Of a stretch of 64,000 nt of DNA, positions 1 through 10,484 are shown piece by piece. Source of the stretch: Bibersteinia trehalosi. GTDB taxonomy: Bacteria; Pseudomonadota; Gammaproteobacteria; Enterobacterales; Pasteurellaceae. The stretch lies in the NCBI RefSeq assembly GCF_004346205.1, contig NZ_SMAM01000005.1, positions 62,001-126,000 of the forward strand, in the 5' to 3' direction. Position 1 is the first letter of the stretch; every line of letters starts with the position of its first letter. Below the pieces are notes generated by a model that made no database searches, was not told the DNA's origin, and saw nothing but the letters and a program-made list of their open reading frames with translations. Position numbers and translations under genes: made by a program.

Positions 1-2161
<2,161 letters not shown>

Positions 2162-2214
2162 CTATTTTATAAAGAAAATCCAATTAATTTTATTGTTTTA
2201 ATTGTTATAAGCTA

Positions 2215-3201
2215 TTAATAGCCTAGTACACTTATCAGTAACTGTACACTTAAAAACGCAAGACTAAACTTCTGCTCATCAGACACACTCCAAAATTGCA
2301 CACTATGTTCATTTTTTTGCAGTAATTGGCTAATTTGTAAAGCATTACTCTCTTCATTTTCACCATTTTGTACTGCGGTAATCACCGCATTTTCATGAAA
2401 GTCCAGCCACGCCTGACTTTGCCATTGCTGGCTTAAATTTTCCACATCAAGAGGATACTCTGTTTGCACTGAGACCATTTGCGAAATACCATAAAAAACG
2501 GGTACTTGCACACTGTGGAATGTGGTACAAGCGGCTAGATTCGGCAAAATTTTTGCAAATTGCAGTTCAAAGGCTTTTGAAAACGGCAACGCTTTCTCCT
2601 CACCCTGCACATTCGCAGGGACGGCGTCAAAGGCCACTCTTGGTTTATCATCATCAAGTGGAATGCCATTTAACAACTGTGCCGTTTGCCCAGCTAATTC
2701 TCGCACTTTCTCATCGCCAAAATAGGCTGAAGGCAGTAATGAACTGACAAAAATCTGCTGAATAGGTTGGTTAAGCAATGGTCTTAAAGCTAAAACCAGC
2801 TGGCTAATTTGCGGATTTGCCAACGCGACAATATTTCGCTCACGTATATCAGCAACCATGTCATCATTTATACTCGGCACAATTACCGGCACATTCGCGA
2901 TTAAAGCAGTGATGCCATAGAGATCCAATACAAGACACCCTGCCTGTACGGCTTTTGCTAAAATCTCTGCCTGCTCCATTTTACCCGCAAATAAAACGTG
3001 ACTAAATTGCGACCAATCAACTTCATCTAATGCAAGCTGAGGGACAGCTCTTGCGCCAAAGCGCAGCGAATGCTCTTCACCAAAACTCTCTAATTCCACT
3101 GCAGAAATCTGCTCTATATCTAATTCACTCTGCTCTAATGCTTCCAATAATTTTTCTGCTAATAAAAAATCTGCTGCAATTGCTAAATGAAGATTTGCCA
3201 T
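2215..3201 (-). CDS. usg: USG-1 protein, aspartate-semialdehyde dehydrogenase-like
   Basis: A 328-residue paralogue of aspartate-semialdehyde dehydrogenase, close in length to E. coli Usg (337). It keeps a Rossmann-like N-terminus (MANLHLAIAADFLLAEKLLEAL) and a C-terminal dimerisation-type domain. I cannot find the catalytic Cys motif of true Asd (GGNCT-like), consistent with Usg proteins, which have no established enzyme activity. The gene is divergent from ybaK (57 bp between starts) and followed by katG. The family call comes from overall sequence character; the physiological role is unknown. Confidence 0.75.
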   Translation of the reverse strand: MANLHLAIAADFLLAEKLLEALEQSELDIEQISAVELESFGEEHSLRFGARAVPQLALDEVDWSQFSHVLFAGKMEQAEILAKAVQAGCLVLDLYGITALIANVPVIVPSINDDMVADIRERNIVALANPQISQLVLALRPLLNQPIQQIFVSSLLPSAYFGDEKVRELAGQTAQLLNGIPLDDDKPRVAFDAVPANVQGEEKALPFSKAFELQFAKILPNLAACTTFHSVQVPVFYGISQMVSVQTEYPLDVENLSQQWQSQAWLDFHENAVITAVQNGENEESNALQISQLLQKNEHSVQFWSVSDEQKFSLAFLSVQLLISVLGY

Positions 3202-3258
3202 AATACTTTTCTCTCGTCAAAATAAAGGCATATTTTACGCTATTTTTGAGGAAAAACG

Positions 3259-3732
3259 ATGACACCCGCTGTGAATCTATTAAAAAAGCAAAAAATTGAT
3301 TTTAAATTACATCCCTACGAACATGATCCCAATAATACGAATTTTGGCCAAGAAGCCGTAGAAAAATTAGGTATTTCACCAGAACAAACTTTCAAAACCT
3401 TACTAGTCGCTGAAAATGGCGATCAAAAAAAATTGGCCGTGATGGTTGTACCTGTGGCAAAAATGCTCAATCTCAAAAAAGCGGCTTACGCCCTCTCGGT
3501 AAAAAAAGTGGAAATGGCAGACAAAGAAATTGCTCAAAAAACAACAGGCTATCTGTTAGGAGGAATCAGCCCCTTAGGGCAAAAAAAACGCTTAACCACC
3601 ATCATTGATGCTTCCGCCTTGCAGTTTGCCAGCATTTATGTCTCAGGCGGTAAACGCGGCTTAGATATTGAACTTTCCCCACAAGATCTAAAGATTTTAT
3701 TAAATGCAAATTTTTGCGAGATAGGTGAGTAA
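3259..3732 (+). CDS. ybaK: Cys-tRNA(Pro) deacylase YbaK/EbsC
   Basis: Trans-editing enzyme that hydrolyses Cys wrongly attached to tRNA-Pro. The 157-residue product matches the YbaK family in full: [15 protein letters not shown] start, the FKTLL segment, the conserved lysine in the [15 protein letters not shown] stretch, [14 protein letters not shown] and the [18 protein letters not shown] end, all diagnostic. GAGGAAA precedes the ATG. It stands alone, divergent from usg and followed by a 17-bp palindrome before the ybfE promoter region. Confidence 0.93.
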   Translation: MTPAVNLLKKQKIDFKLHPYEHDPNNTNFGQEAVEKLGISPEQTFKTLLVAENGDQKKLAVMVVPVAKMLNLKKAAYALSVKKVEMADKEIAQKTTGYLLGGISPLGQKKRLTTIIDASALQFASIYVSGGKRGLDIELSPQDLKILLNANFCEIGE

Positions 3733-3742
3733 AATCGATTTG

Positions 3743-3787
3743 ATAGCAATTCTTGCTATTCTCAACAAATAATGTTTATGGTATAGT
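3743..3787 (+). promoter_or_regulatory. Palindrome and possible ybfE promoter
   Basis: ATAGCAATTCTTGCTAT (3743-3759) is a perfect 7-bp inverted repeat with a 3-nt centre, 10 bp after the ybaK stop. It has no T-tract, so it fits an operator better than a terminator. Just beyond it TTCTCA (3759-3764) and TATAGT (3782-3787), 17 bp apart, could be the -35 and -10 of the ybfE-fldA-fur unit. The -35 match is poor. Confidence 0.3.
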
Positions 3788-3846
3788 TCGCAAAATTTTT
3801 TCGTTAGCTCTCATTCTCATTAAGAGAGCAAAACCCACGAACTCAA

Positions 3847-4119
3847 ATGGCAAAACAGGACACAGATTGTATAACCGAAGATCTGTTTGCTCTCGTACCT
3901 AAAGTGGGGCGACCTCGCACCAACCCTCTCAGCCGTGAACAACAAGTGCGCATCAATAAGCGTAATCAGTTACGACGCGACCGTTCATCAGGCTTAAAAC
4001 GGGTGGAGCTAAAGCTACATGCCGATATGGTTGAAGCCTTAGAAAAAGAGGCGATCGCCAAAGGGGTTTCGCGGGGGCAATTGATTGAACGTATTTTAAC
4101 TGAATATTTCAACGATTAA
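3847..4119 (+). CDS. ybfE: YbfE-family (LexA-regulated) small protein
   Basis: A 90-residue basic protein with a KVGRPRTNPLSREQQ N-terminal segment and a C-terminal ribbon-helix-helix-like stretch (VELKLHADMVEALEKEA...SRGQLIERIL), as in YbfE. E. coli has the same order ybfE-fldA-fur, which supports the name. In E. coli the gene belongs to the LexA regulon. I looked for a CTGT-N8-ACAG box upstream and did not find one. The ribosome binding site is weak (AAGAGAG about 18 bp from the ATG). It is probably a small DNA-binding protein; its target is unknown. Confidence 0.85.
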   Translation: MAKQDTDCITEDLFALVPKVGRPRTNPLSREQQVRINKRNQLRRDRSSGLKRVELKLHADMVEALEKEAIAKGVSRGQLIERILTEYFND

Positions 4120-4151
4120 TCGTTGAGTTTTAATTAGGAAAGGTAATTTAA

Positions 4152-4679
4152 ATGGCAGCAGTGGTCGGTCTATTTTACGGCAGTGACACCGGAAATACAG
4201 AAAACGTCTCAAAAATGATTCAAAAACAACTCGGTGCAGAACTAGTTGATATTCGTGATATTGCAAAAAGCAGTAAAGAAGATATTGAAGCTTATGACTT
4301 TTTGCTATTTGGTATTCCAACTTGGTATTACGGAGAATCTCAAGCAGATTGGGACGACTTTATGCCAACCTTAAAAGAAATTGATTTTACCAACAAAATT
4401 GTTGGTATTTTCGGTTGCGGTGACCAAGAAGATTACGCAGAATATTTCTGTGATGCAATGGGCACTGTACGTGATGTTGTTGAGCCAAACGGTGGTACTA
4501 TCGTTGGTTTATGGCCAACGGAAGGCTATTCATTTGAAGCATCACAAGCTTTAGTCGATGAAAATACATTCGTCGGCTTATGTATTGACGAAGATCGTCA
4601 ACCTGAGTTAACGGAAGAACGCGTAAGCCGTTGGTGCAAACAAATTTTTGATGAAATGTACCTCTCGGAACTTGCCTAA
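4152..4679 (+). CDS. fldA: Flavodoxin I
   Basis: Long-chain flavodoxin, 175 residues, a cytoplasmic FMN electron carrier that replaces ferredoxin under iron limitation. The FMN phosphate loop is GSDTGNTENV near the N-terminus. The two FMN-stacking loops are recognised as PTWYYGESQADWDDF and GCGDQEDYAEYFCDAMG. It sits 32 bp after ybfE and 15 bp before fur, an arrangement that links the iron sensor to an iron-sparing electron carrier, as in E. coli. Confidence 0.97.
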   Translation: MAAVVGLFYGSDTGNTENVSKMIQKQLGAELVDIRDIAKSSKEDIEAYDFLLFGIPTWYYGESQADWDDFMPTLKEIDFTNKIVGIFGCGDQEDYAEYFCDAMGTVRDVVEPNGGTIVGLWPTEGYSFEASQALVDENTFVGLCIDEDRQPELTEERVSRWCKQIFDEMYLSELA

Positions 4680-4694
4680 TTTGGAGGAAATCCC

Positions 4695-5141
4695 ATGTCA
4701 GAAGAAAACATCAAACTATTAAAAAGCGTCGGTTTAAAAGTTACAGAACCCCGTTTGACAATCCTTCAGTTAATGCAGGATACTCGAGATGAAATGCAAC
4801 ATTTTTCTGCAGAAGATATTTATAAACTGCTCTTAGAGCGCCATTCGGAAATTGGCTTAGCAACAGTTTATCGCGTGTTAAATCAATTTGAAGAAGTGAA
4901 TATCTTAACTCGCCACAACTTTGATGCCAATAAAGCTGTGTATGAGCTCAATTTCAATCACCAACACGATCATATTATCTGTACAGATTGCGGCAAAATT
5001 TTTGAGTTTAGTGATCCTGAAATTGAACGTCGCCAACGTGAGATCAGCCAAAAACACGGCATGGAACTCACTAATCACAGCCTGTATCTCTATGGTAAAT
5101 GTAGTGATCTCCATAACTGTGATGAGAAAGACAAAAAATAA
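4695..5141 (+). CDS. fur: Ferric uptake regulator Fur
   Basis: Iron-responsive repressor, 148 residues. The winged-helix DNA-binding half contains VTEPRLTILQLM and GLATVYRVLNQFEE. The HQHDHIICTDCGK segment gives metal-site His residues and the first CxxC pair. The C-terminal KCSDLHNCDEKD carries the second Cys pair of the structural zinc site. GGAGG lies 7 bp before the ATG. Its targets in this window may include the TonB receptor at 40248, which has a Fur-box-like sequence in its promoter. Confidence 0.98.
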   Translation: MSEENIKLLKSVGLKVTEPRLTILQLMQDTRDEMQHFSAEDIYKLLLERHSEIGLATVYRVLNQFEEVNILTRHNFDANKAVYELNFNHQHDHIICTDCGKIFEFSDPEIERRQREISQKHGMELTNHSLYLYGKCSDLHNCDEKDKK

Positions 5142-5173
5142 TTTTTGCCTTTTATTTCCAGTATGATTTAACC

Positions 5174-5216
5174 AAGCGGTGGAATTTTGCAAATTTTTTG
5201 CAAAATTCCACCGCTT
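5174..5216. repeat. Perfect 20-bp inverted repeat built on uptake signal
   Basis: Two 20-bp arms (left arm starts AAGCGGTGGAATTTTGC) separated by TTT form a perfect inverted repeat 32 bp past the fur stop. Each arm is an extended A. pleuropneumoniae-type DNA uptake sequence, facing outward. The RNA hairpin could end fur transcription, but no separate T-tract follows. Confidence 0.85.
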
Positions 5217-5240
5217 ATGCGTATCTGTAAATTGCAAAAT

Positions 5241-7895
5241 ATGTCTGAGAATATTGAACAAAGCCTACCAGCTAAAATCCGCCAACCACGTAAAATTTCG
5301 CCCTTTTGGCTCTTACCAATAGTTGCGTTTTTTATTGGTGCATTACTTTTTTTTCAAATCCTTCAAGAGCAAGGCGAGAGAATTAAAATTCGCTTTAATG
5401 ACGGCGATGGCTTAAGTGCCGGTAAAACTTTAATTCGCTACCAAGGATTACAAATTGGGCAAGTGAAGAAAGTTTACTTTGTCGAAAATTTGAAAAAAGT
5501 CGAGGTTGAAGCAGAAATTAACCCAGAAGCCAAATCTATCTTAAAAGAAGGAACCAAATTTTGGGTGGTTAAACCAACTGCTTCTCTCGCTGGTGTTTCA
5601 GGACTAGATGCTCTCGTTTCGGGTAACTATATTACACTCATGCCAACGGAAGATCCCGAAGCTAAAAACCAGCATGAATTTATTGCTGAAGATGAACCAC
5701 CAGCGATCAGCGTTACGGATGGGGATCTATTAATTCGACTAGTCTCACATGATCTTGGTTCATTAACTGTTGGGGCCAGCGTTTATTTTCGCAAAGTCCC
5801 CGTAGGCACTATTGCTGACTATCGCTTTACTCCGGATCAGAAAAAAGTCGAAATTGATTTAGTTATTGAGAAAAAATATGCCAATCTTGTAAAACAAGAC
5901 AGCCGTTTCTGGAACATTAGCGGAATTAATGTAGATGCAAGCTTTAGTAAAGGCCTAAATGTTAATGTAGAAAGTTTGGCTTCTGTAGTGCAAGGTGCTG
6001 TAGCATTTGATTCACCAGATGAGTCACCGACTGTTGAGCAAGGGCAAAAATTCGAACTGTTCGAGAGCTTAAAAGCCGCACAACGAGGGCAAGAAGTCAA
6101 AGTATTATTGCCAATGGTGGCAAATTTAAAGGTGAATGAAACGGCGGTTTATCATGAAAATGTACAAATCGGGACATTAATTCGCCTACAAATGCCAAAT
6201 AAAGAGCAGAGTGATATTCCCAAAGGCATGTTGCGTGGCACCTTATTGATCGATCCAAATCACACTGATTTACTTCGGAGTAATACGCGTATTTTGCTTA
6301 AAGAACCACGTTTTAATTTAAACAAAGAGCAGATCAGTAAAATTGGCGAGCTCTTCCGCGGGCTTTATTTTGATCTCAGCGCAGGTGAAGGAGAACCCAA
6401 ATTTGAATTTAATGTGCAAAAAGAGTCTGATTATCTACTCTCTCATCCAAATATTCTCGCGCTAAATCTAGAAGCGGCTCAGTCTTATGGTGTCGATCAA
6501 GGGCAGGGTATTTATTATAACGATGTACAAATTGGTGAAATTTTAAAGCGCCAGCTGAATTTAGAAAATGTAAGCTTTCAAGCAATTATTTTTCCTCCTT
6601 ATCGTCATTTAGTAAGTGGGGAAAGCAGATTTATTGCAATCTCAAATCTGGATATGTCACTGAGTTTAGACGGATTAAAAGTGCATGCAGGATCACCAAG
6701 TGAGTGGTTAAAGGGCGGAATTCGTCTACTGCCAAGTAAATCAACCACTGCTGCAAAAAGCAGCTATCCACTCTATAAAGATATTGAGAGCGCAGAAGCT
6801 GGTATTCTTAATACTGAGAAACATGTGACACTAACATTAAATGCGAAGGAAATAGCCGGTATTGATAAAGGCTCATTGGTGCTTTACCGTAACTTCCAAA
6901 TCGGTGAAATCTTGCAAATAGAGCCTAAAAAAGATCATTTTGAAGTCTCACTCTTTATTGAGCCTACACAGCGCAAACTGCTAAGTGAAAAAAGCCGATT
7001 TTGGATTGAACCCGCGGCACAAGTTGATCTCTCGCTTAATGGCCTAACGGTGCAAGCAGCCCCGTTAATGCGAACGCTAAAAGGCGCAATCAGTTTTGAT
7101 AATGGTGGGACAAAAAGTGATAAAACTCTCTATCCTAGCTACCAGAAAGCAACAGCAACTAAAACATATATTACTTTAACAGCTCAAGATGCATCAAAAC
7201 TGAGTAAAGGAATGCCAATAAAATACATGGGGCTAACAGTTGGTCAAGTTGAAAATCTACTTTTAGATAACGCCCATAAACAGATTAATGTCCGTGCATT
7301 TATTGAAAAGGAATACTACAGCATTATTGCCAAAGCAGGCAGTATATTCCGTACTATTTCGCCTGAAGTAGATACTACAGGTTTTAAAAACCTTGATGCC
7401 GCATTACAAAATTATATTAGCGTAGAGGCAGGCAATGGGCAGCATCAGTGGCATTTCCCGCTGAGTGATAGCCACAGTAAAACCAGTCAATATGGTAACG
7501 GTTTTCCAATTATTGTAGAAACCACAGATGCCGATGGCATTACACCTGATGCACCAGTATTGTATCGTGGTATGCAAGTGGGTATGGTACAACGCTTAAG
7601 TTTAAGCGAGTTAGGCGACAGAGTATTTATTCATTTGCTTATTGAGAATAAACACAAACATCTTGTTCGCAAAAACTCGCAATTTTGGGCAGCCTCAGGT
7701 TATACCATGGACGTGAGTTTAAGTGGTATCAGTATGAATTCCGGTACGATGTCACAGTTGCTTAATGGCGGTATTAGTTTCTCTACCCCTTCAGGTAAAG
7801 TGGTGCAACCACAAGCCGAAGCCAATCGTCATTTCCGATTACAGCGTAAAACCCCTGAAGGTGCTTTAGGTTGGGATATAGGAATTGCACAATAA
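5241..7895 (+). CDS. letB: LetB/YebT-type MCE transport protein, seven MCE domains
   Basis: Periplasm-spanning lipid transport protein of the PqiB/LetB class, 884 residues from the chosen start (E. coli LetB: 877). A single N-terminal membrane helix (FWLLPIVAFFIGALLFFQIL) is followed by seven MCE repeats. Each contains a YRGLQIGQV-like turn: YQGLQIGQV, FRKVPVGTI, YHENVQIGTL, YNDVQIGEI, YRNFQIGEI, YMGLTVGQV, YRGMQVGMV. In E. coli such rings stack into a tunnel between the membranes. An earlier in-frame ATG at 5187 lies inside the inverted repeat, so ATG 5241 is preferred. The usual partner letA is absent upstream, where fur lies. Confidence 0.9.
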   Translation: MSENIEQSLPAKIRQPRKISPFWLLPIVAFFIGALLFFQILQEQGERIKIRFNDGDGLSAGKTLIRYQGLQIGQVKKVYFVENLKKVEVEAEINPEAKSILKEGTKFWVVKPTASLAGVSGLDALVSGNYITLMPTEDPEAKNQHEFIAEDEPPAISVTDGDLLIRLVSHDLGSLTVGASVYFRKVPVGTIADYRFTPDQKKVEIDLVIEKKYANLVKQDSRFWNISGINVDASFSKGLNVNVESLASVVQGAVAFDSPDESPTVEQGQKFELFESLKAAQRGQEVKVLLPMVANLKVNETAVYHENVQIGTLIRLQMPNKEQSDIPKGMLRGTLLIDPNHTDLLRSNTRILLKEPRFNLNKEQISKIGELFRGLYFDLSAGEGEPKFEFNVQKESDYLLSHPNILALNLEAAQSYGVDQGQGIYYNDVQIGEILKRQLNLENVSFQAIIFPPYRHLVSGESRFIAISNLDMSLSLDGLKVHAGSPSEWLKGGIRLLPSKSTTAAKSSYPLYKDIESAEAGILNTEKHVTLTLNAKEIAGIDKGSLVLYRNFQIGEILQIEPKKDHFEVSLFIEPTQRKLLSEKSRFWIEPAAQVDLSLNGLTVQAAPLMRTLKGAISFDNGGTKSDKTLYPSYQKATATKTYITLTAQDASKLSKGMPIKYMGLTVGQVENLLLDNAHKQINVRAFIEKEYYSIIAKAGSIFRTISPEVDTTGFKNLDAALQNYISVEAGNGQHQWHFPLSDSHSKTSQYGNGFPIIVETTDADGITPDAPVLYRGMQVGMVQRLSLSELGDRVFIHLLIENKHKHLVRKNSQFWAASGYTMDVSLSGISMNSGTMSQLLNGGISFSTPSGKVVQPQAEANRHFRLQRKTPEGALGWDIGIAQ

Positions 7896-7927
7896 CTTAA
7901 CATTACTTTTATTTTTGGAGTTAAAAA

Positions 7928-8437
7928 ATGCCTTTATTAGATAGTTTTAAAGTTGATCATACTAAAATGCATGCCCCAGCTGTGCGTGTTGCTAAAACGA
8001 TGACCACGCCAAAAGGCGATATTATTACGGTTTACGATCTTCGTTTTGTTCGTCCAAATGTGGAAATTCTTTCTCCTCGTGGCATTCACACCATGGAACA
8101 TTTATTTGCTGGTTTTATGCGTGATCATTTAAATGCAGACGATGTAGAAATTATCGATATTTCGCCAATGGGGTGCCGTACTGGGTTCTATATGTCGTTA
8201 ATCGGCTCACCATCAGCAGAACGAGTGGCTGATGCGTGGAAAAAATCGATGGAAGATGCACTAAATAAAGTGCCGGATGAAGCACATATTCCAGAACTCA
8301 ATGAATACCAATGCGGTTCCTATAAAGAGCATTCGTTAGCCGATGCCCATGAAATTGCCCGTAACGTGCTAAAACAACCAATCGGCATTAACCACAATGA
8401 AGATTTAGCGTTAGATGAGAAATTGTTAAATCCATAA
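7928..8437 (+). CDS. luxS: S-ribosylhomocysteine lyase LuxS
   Basis: Cleaves S-ribosylhomocysteine to homocysteine and DPD, the precursor of autoinducer AI-2, in the activated methyl cycle. The 169-residue product has the metal-binding HTMEHLFAG motif, the catalytic Cys in [11 protein letters not shown] and the later metal-ligand Cys in [17 protein letters not shown] precedes the ATG. A hairpin follows the stop, so it is probably monocistronic or loosely linked to letB 32 bp upstream. Homocysteine made here feeds methionine synthesis, whose regulators metR and metJ are also in the window. Confidence 0.98.
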   Translation: MPLLDSFKVDHTKMHAPAVRVAKTMTTPKGDIITVYDLRFVRPNVEILSPRGIHTMEHLFAGFMRDHLNADDVEIIDISPMGCRTGFYMSLIGSPSAERVADAWKKSMEDALNKVPDEAHIPELNEYQCGSYKEHSLADAHEIARNVLKQPIGINHNEDLALDEKLLNP

Positions 8438-8444
8438 TTTTTAG

Positions 8445-8465
8445 CCCCGCTTTATAAAAGCGGGG
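8445..8465 (+). terminator. GC-rich hairpin after luxS
   Basis: CCCCGCTTT and AAAGCGGGG pair with a 3-nt loop, 8 bp past the luxS stop. No T-tract follows, so it may act as an mRNA-stabilising end rather than a strong intrinsic terminator. Confidence 0.5.
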
Positions 8466-8528
8466 AGCCCTATCAAACCAATAGATAGCTTATTGGTTTT
8501 ATTTATTTGTTTTATTGGAAAGCAACTT

Positions 8529-10370
8529 ATGAATATCCTAAATAAACTGTTTTCGTGGTTCGAAAGCCGTATCGATCCCTATCCCGATGAAATGCCAAGT
8601 ACGCCAAAATCGGGCGTAGTCCCTTTTATTTGGGAAGCAACCAAAGGTATGCGTTTATATCTTGCGTTGGTTGTTGTTCTCGTTGCCTTAATTGGCATTA
8701 TTGAGGGTGTACTCTTCCAATATATGGGAGAACTCGTCGATTGGGTAAATAAATACTCTCCTACTGAACTCTGGGATACAAAAGGCTGGTCAATTATCTG
8801 GATGGGCATTGTCGCACTGCTTAGCGTAGTATTTGTTTTTCTAGGCAGTTCATTCCGTTTCCAAACATTACAAGGTGTATTTCCCATGCGGTTGCGCTGG
8901 AACTTCCACCGCCTAATGCTTGGACAAAGTATGGGATTCTATCAAGATGAATTTGCTGGGCGAGTGTCCGCTAAAGTGATGCAAACTGCTCTCGCTGTGC
9001 GTGATGTCATTATGACCTGTGCCGATATGTTAGTGTACACGGTTGTTTATCTTACCACCACAAGTGTTATCCTAATTCAGCTAGATAGCTGGCTATTCTT
9101 ACCCTTTATTATTTGGATTGTCGTACTTGCAACTGTTATCCGTATTTATGTACCTAAACTCGCGACTGCCGCACAGGAACAATCTGATGCAAGAAGCCTG
9201 ATGACAGGGCGCATCACTGATGCCTATTCTAACATTGCTACTGTGAAATTATTTTCACACGGCAACCGAGAATCTCGCTATGCCAAAGAATCAATGGAAG
9301 AGTTTATGGTTACAGTACATAAACAGATGCGTTTAGTCACCACTATCGAAACACTCACCTACTTCAATAGCATTTTCTTGATTGTGAGCACTGCGGCTAT
9401 TGGGCTATGGCTGTGGGGAGCAAGCATTGTTACCGCAGGAGCAATTGCAACCTCCACCGCACTGGCACTGCGTATCAAAGGCTTATCACAATGGATTATG
9501 TGGGAATTTGCACGTTTATTTGAAAATCTAGGGACAGTACAAGATGGCATGATCACCTTATCCAAACCACATACGGTGGTAGATAAAGCGGATGCAACAC
9601 CGTTATCCGTAGAAAAAGGTGAAATTAAATTTGAGCACGTCAATTTTGCTTATGATCCGAAAAAACCGTTACTTAAAGATTTCAACTTAACCATTAAAGC
9701 TGGCGAAAAAGTTGGCTTAGTAGGTCGCAGTGGGGCAGGTAAATCAACACTCACTAATCTACTTTTGCGTTTCTACGATGTGCAAAATGGGCAAATCTCG
9801 ATTGACGGACAAAACGTGGCAGATATTACCCAAGAAAGCCTACGCTCACAAATCGGGTTAGTGACTCAAGATACTTCACTACTACACCGCTCTGTGCGTG
9901 AAAACTTAATGTACGGCAGACCTAACGCTACCGAAGAAGAGATGCTTAAAGCCGTTGAACGTGCTGCGGCAGCCGAGTTTATTCCAAATCTGCAAGATGC
10001 CAAAGGCAGAACAGGCTTTGATGCTCACGTTGGTGAACGAGGTGTGAAACTCTCTGGCGGACAACGCCAACGTATTGCGATTGCCCGTGTGATGCTCAAA
10101 GATGCTCCAATTCTCTTACTCGATGAAGCAACCAGTGCGTTGGATTCCGAAGTGGAAGTGGCAATTCAAGAAAACCTAACCGAGTTAATGGAAGGCAAAA
10201 CCGTTGTGGCAATCGCCCACCGCTTATCGACCATTATGGCAATGGACCGCTTAATCGTACTCGATAAAGGCGAAATCGTGGAACAAGGCTCACACGATGA
10301 ACTACTCGCACTCGGCGGTGTGTATGCCAAACTCTGGGCACACCAAAGTGGTGGGTTCTTGCCTGAATAA
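8529..10370 (+). CDS. ABC exporter, fused membrane and ATPase domains
   Basis: Half-transporter of the type-IV exporter (MsbA-like) class, 613 residues from ATG 8529. GGAAAG lies 6 bp upstream of that ATG, so it is preferred to the in-frame ATG at 8493. Six membrane segments fill about residues 35-330. The ATPase carries Walker A GRSGAGKST, signature LSGGQRQR, Walker B ILLLDEATSALD and the H-loop IAHRLST. It works as a dimer, but the substrate cannot be told from sequence. A strong terminator follows. It is similar to uncharacterised Haemophilus ABC exporters, so I give no gene symbol. Confidence 0.9.
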   Translation: MNILNKLFSWFESRIDPYPDEMPSTPKSGVVPFIWEATKGMRLYLALVVVLVALIGIIEGVLFQYMGELVDWVNKYSPTELWDTKGWSIIWMGIVALLSVVFVFLGSSFRFQTLQGVFPMRLRWNFHRLMLGQSMGFYQDEFAGRVSAKVMQTALAVRDVIMTCADMLVYTVVYLTTTSVILIQLDSWLFLPFIIWIVVLATVIRIYVPKLATAAQEQSDARSLMTGRITDAYSNIATVKLFSHGNRESRYAKESMEEFMVTVHKQMRLVTTIETLTYFNSIFLIVSTAAIGLWLWGASIVTAGAIATSTALALRIKGLSQWIMWEFARLFENLGTVQDGMITLSKPHTVVDKADATPLSVEKGEIKFEHVNFAYDPKKPLLKDFNLTIKAGEKVGLVGRSGAGKSTLTNLLLRFYDVQNGQISIDGQNVADITQESLRSQIGLVTQDTSLLHRSVRENLMYGRPNATEEEMLKAVERAAAAEFIPNLQDAKGRTGFDAHVGERGVKLSGGQRQRIAIARVMLKDAPILLLDEATSALDSEVEVAIQENLTELMEGKTVVAIAHRLSTIMAMDRLIVLDKGEIVEQGSHDELLALGGVYAKLWAHQSGGFLPE

Positions 10371-10377
10371 TCTTTGC

Positions 10378-10422
10378 AAGCGGGCATCTTTTGCAGAAAA
10401 AGTGCAAAAAATCACCGCTTGT
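10378..10422. repeat. Degenerate inverted uptake-signal pair
   Basis: AAGCGGGC (10378-10385) and ACCGCTTGT (10414-10422) face each other across a GCAGAAAA/GCAAAAA core just after the ABC exporter. The left copy deviates from the uptake core by one base. Confidence 0.5.
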
Positions 10423-10436
10423 TACTTTTGCAACCC

Positions 10437-10470
10437 AGCCGAAGTTTGCTAAACTTCGGCTTTATTTTTT
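10437..10470 (+). terminator. Strong intrinsic terminator before mltF
   Basis: AGCCGAAGTTT pairs perfectly with AAACTTCGGCT around a GCT loop and is followed by TTATTTTTT. It separates the ABC exporter from mltF, whose TTG start is only 15 bp further on. mltF must therefore be read by partial read-through or from a promoter overlapping this element. Confidence 0.85.
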
Positions 10471-10484
10471 AATGAGAAAATAGT

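Noticed and set aside
3810-3830. Fur box before ybfE (TCTCATTCTCATTA)
   Set aside because: Only about 9 of 19 consensus positions match, within what AT-rich sequence gives by chance.
5187-5240. Upstream start for the MCE protein
   Set aside because: The extra 18 codons lie in the uptake-signal hairpin, and the family start fits ATG 5241.
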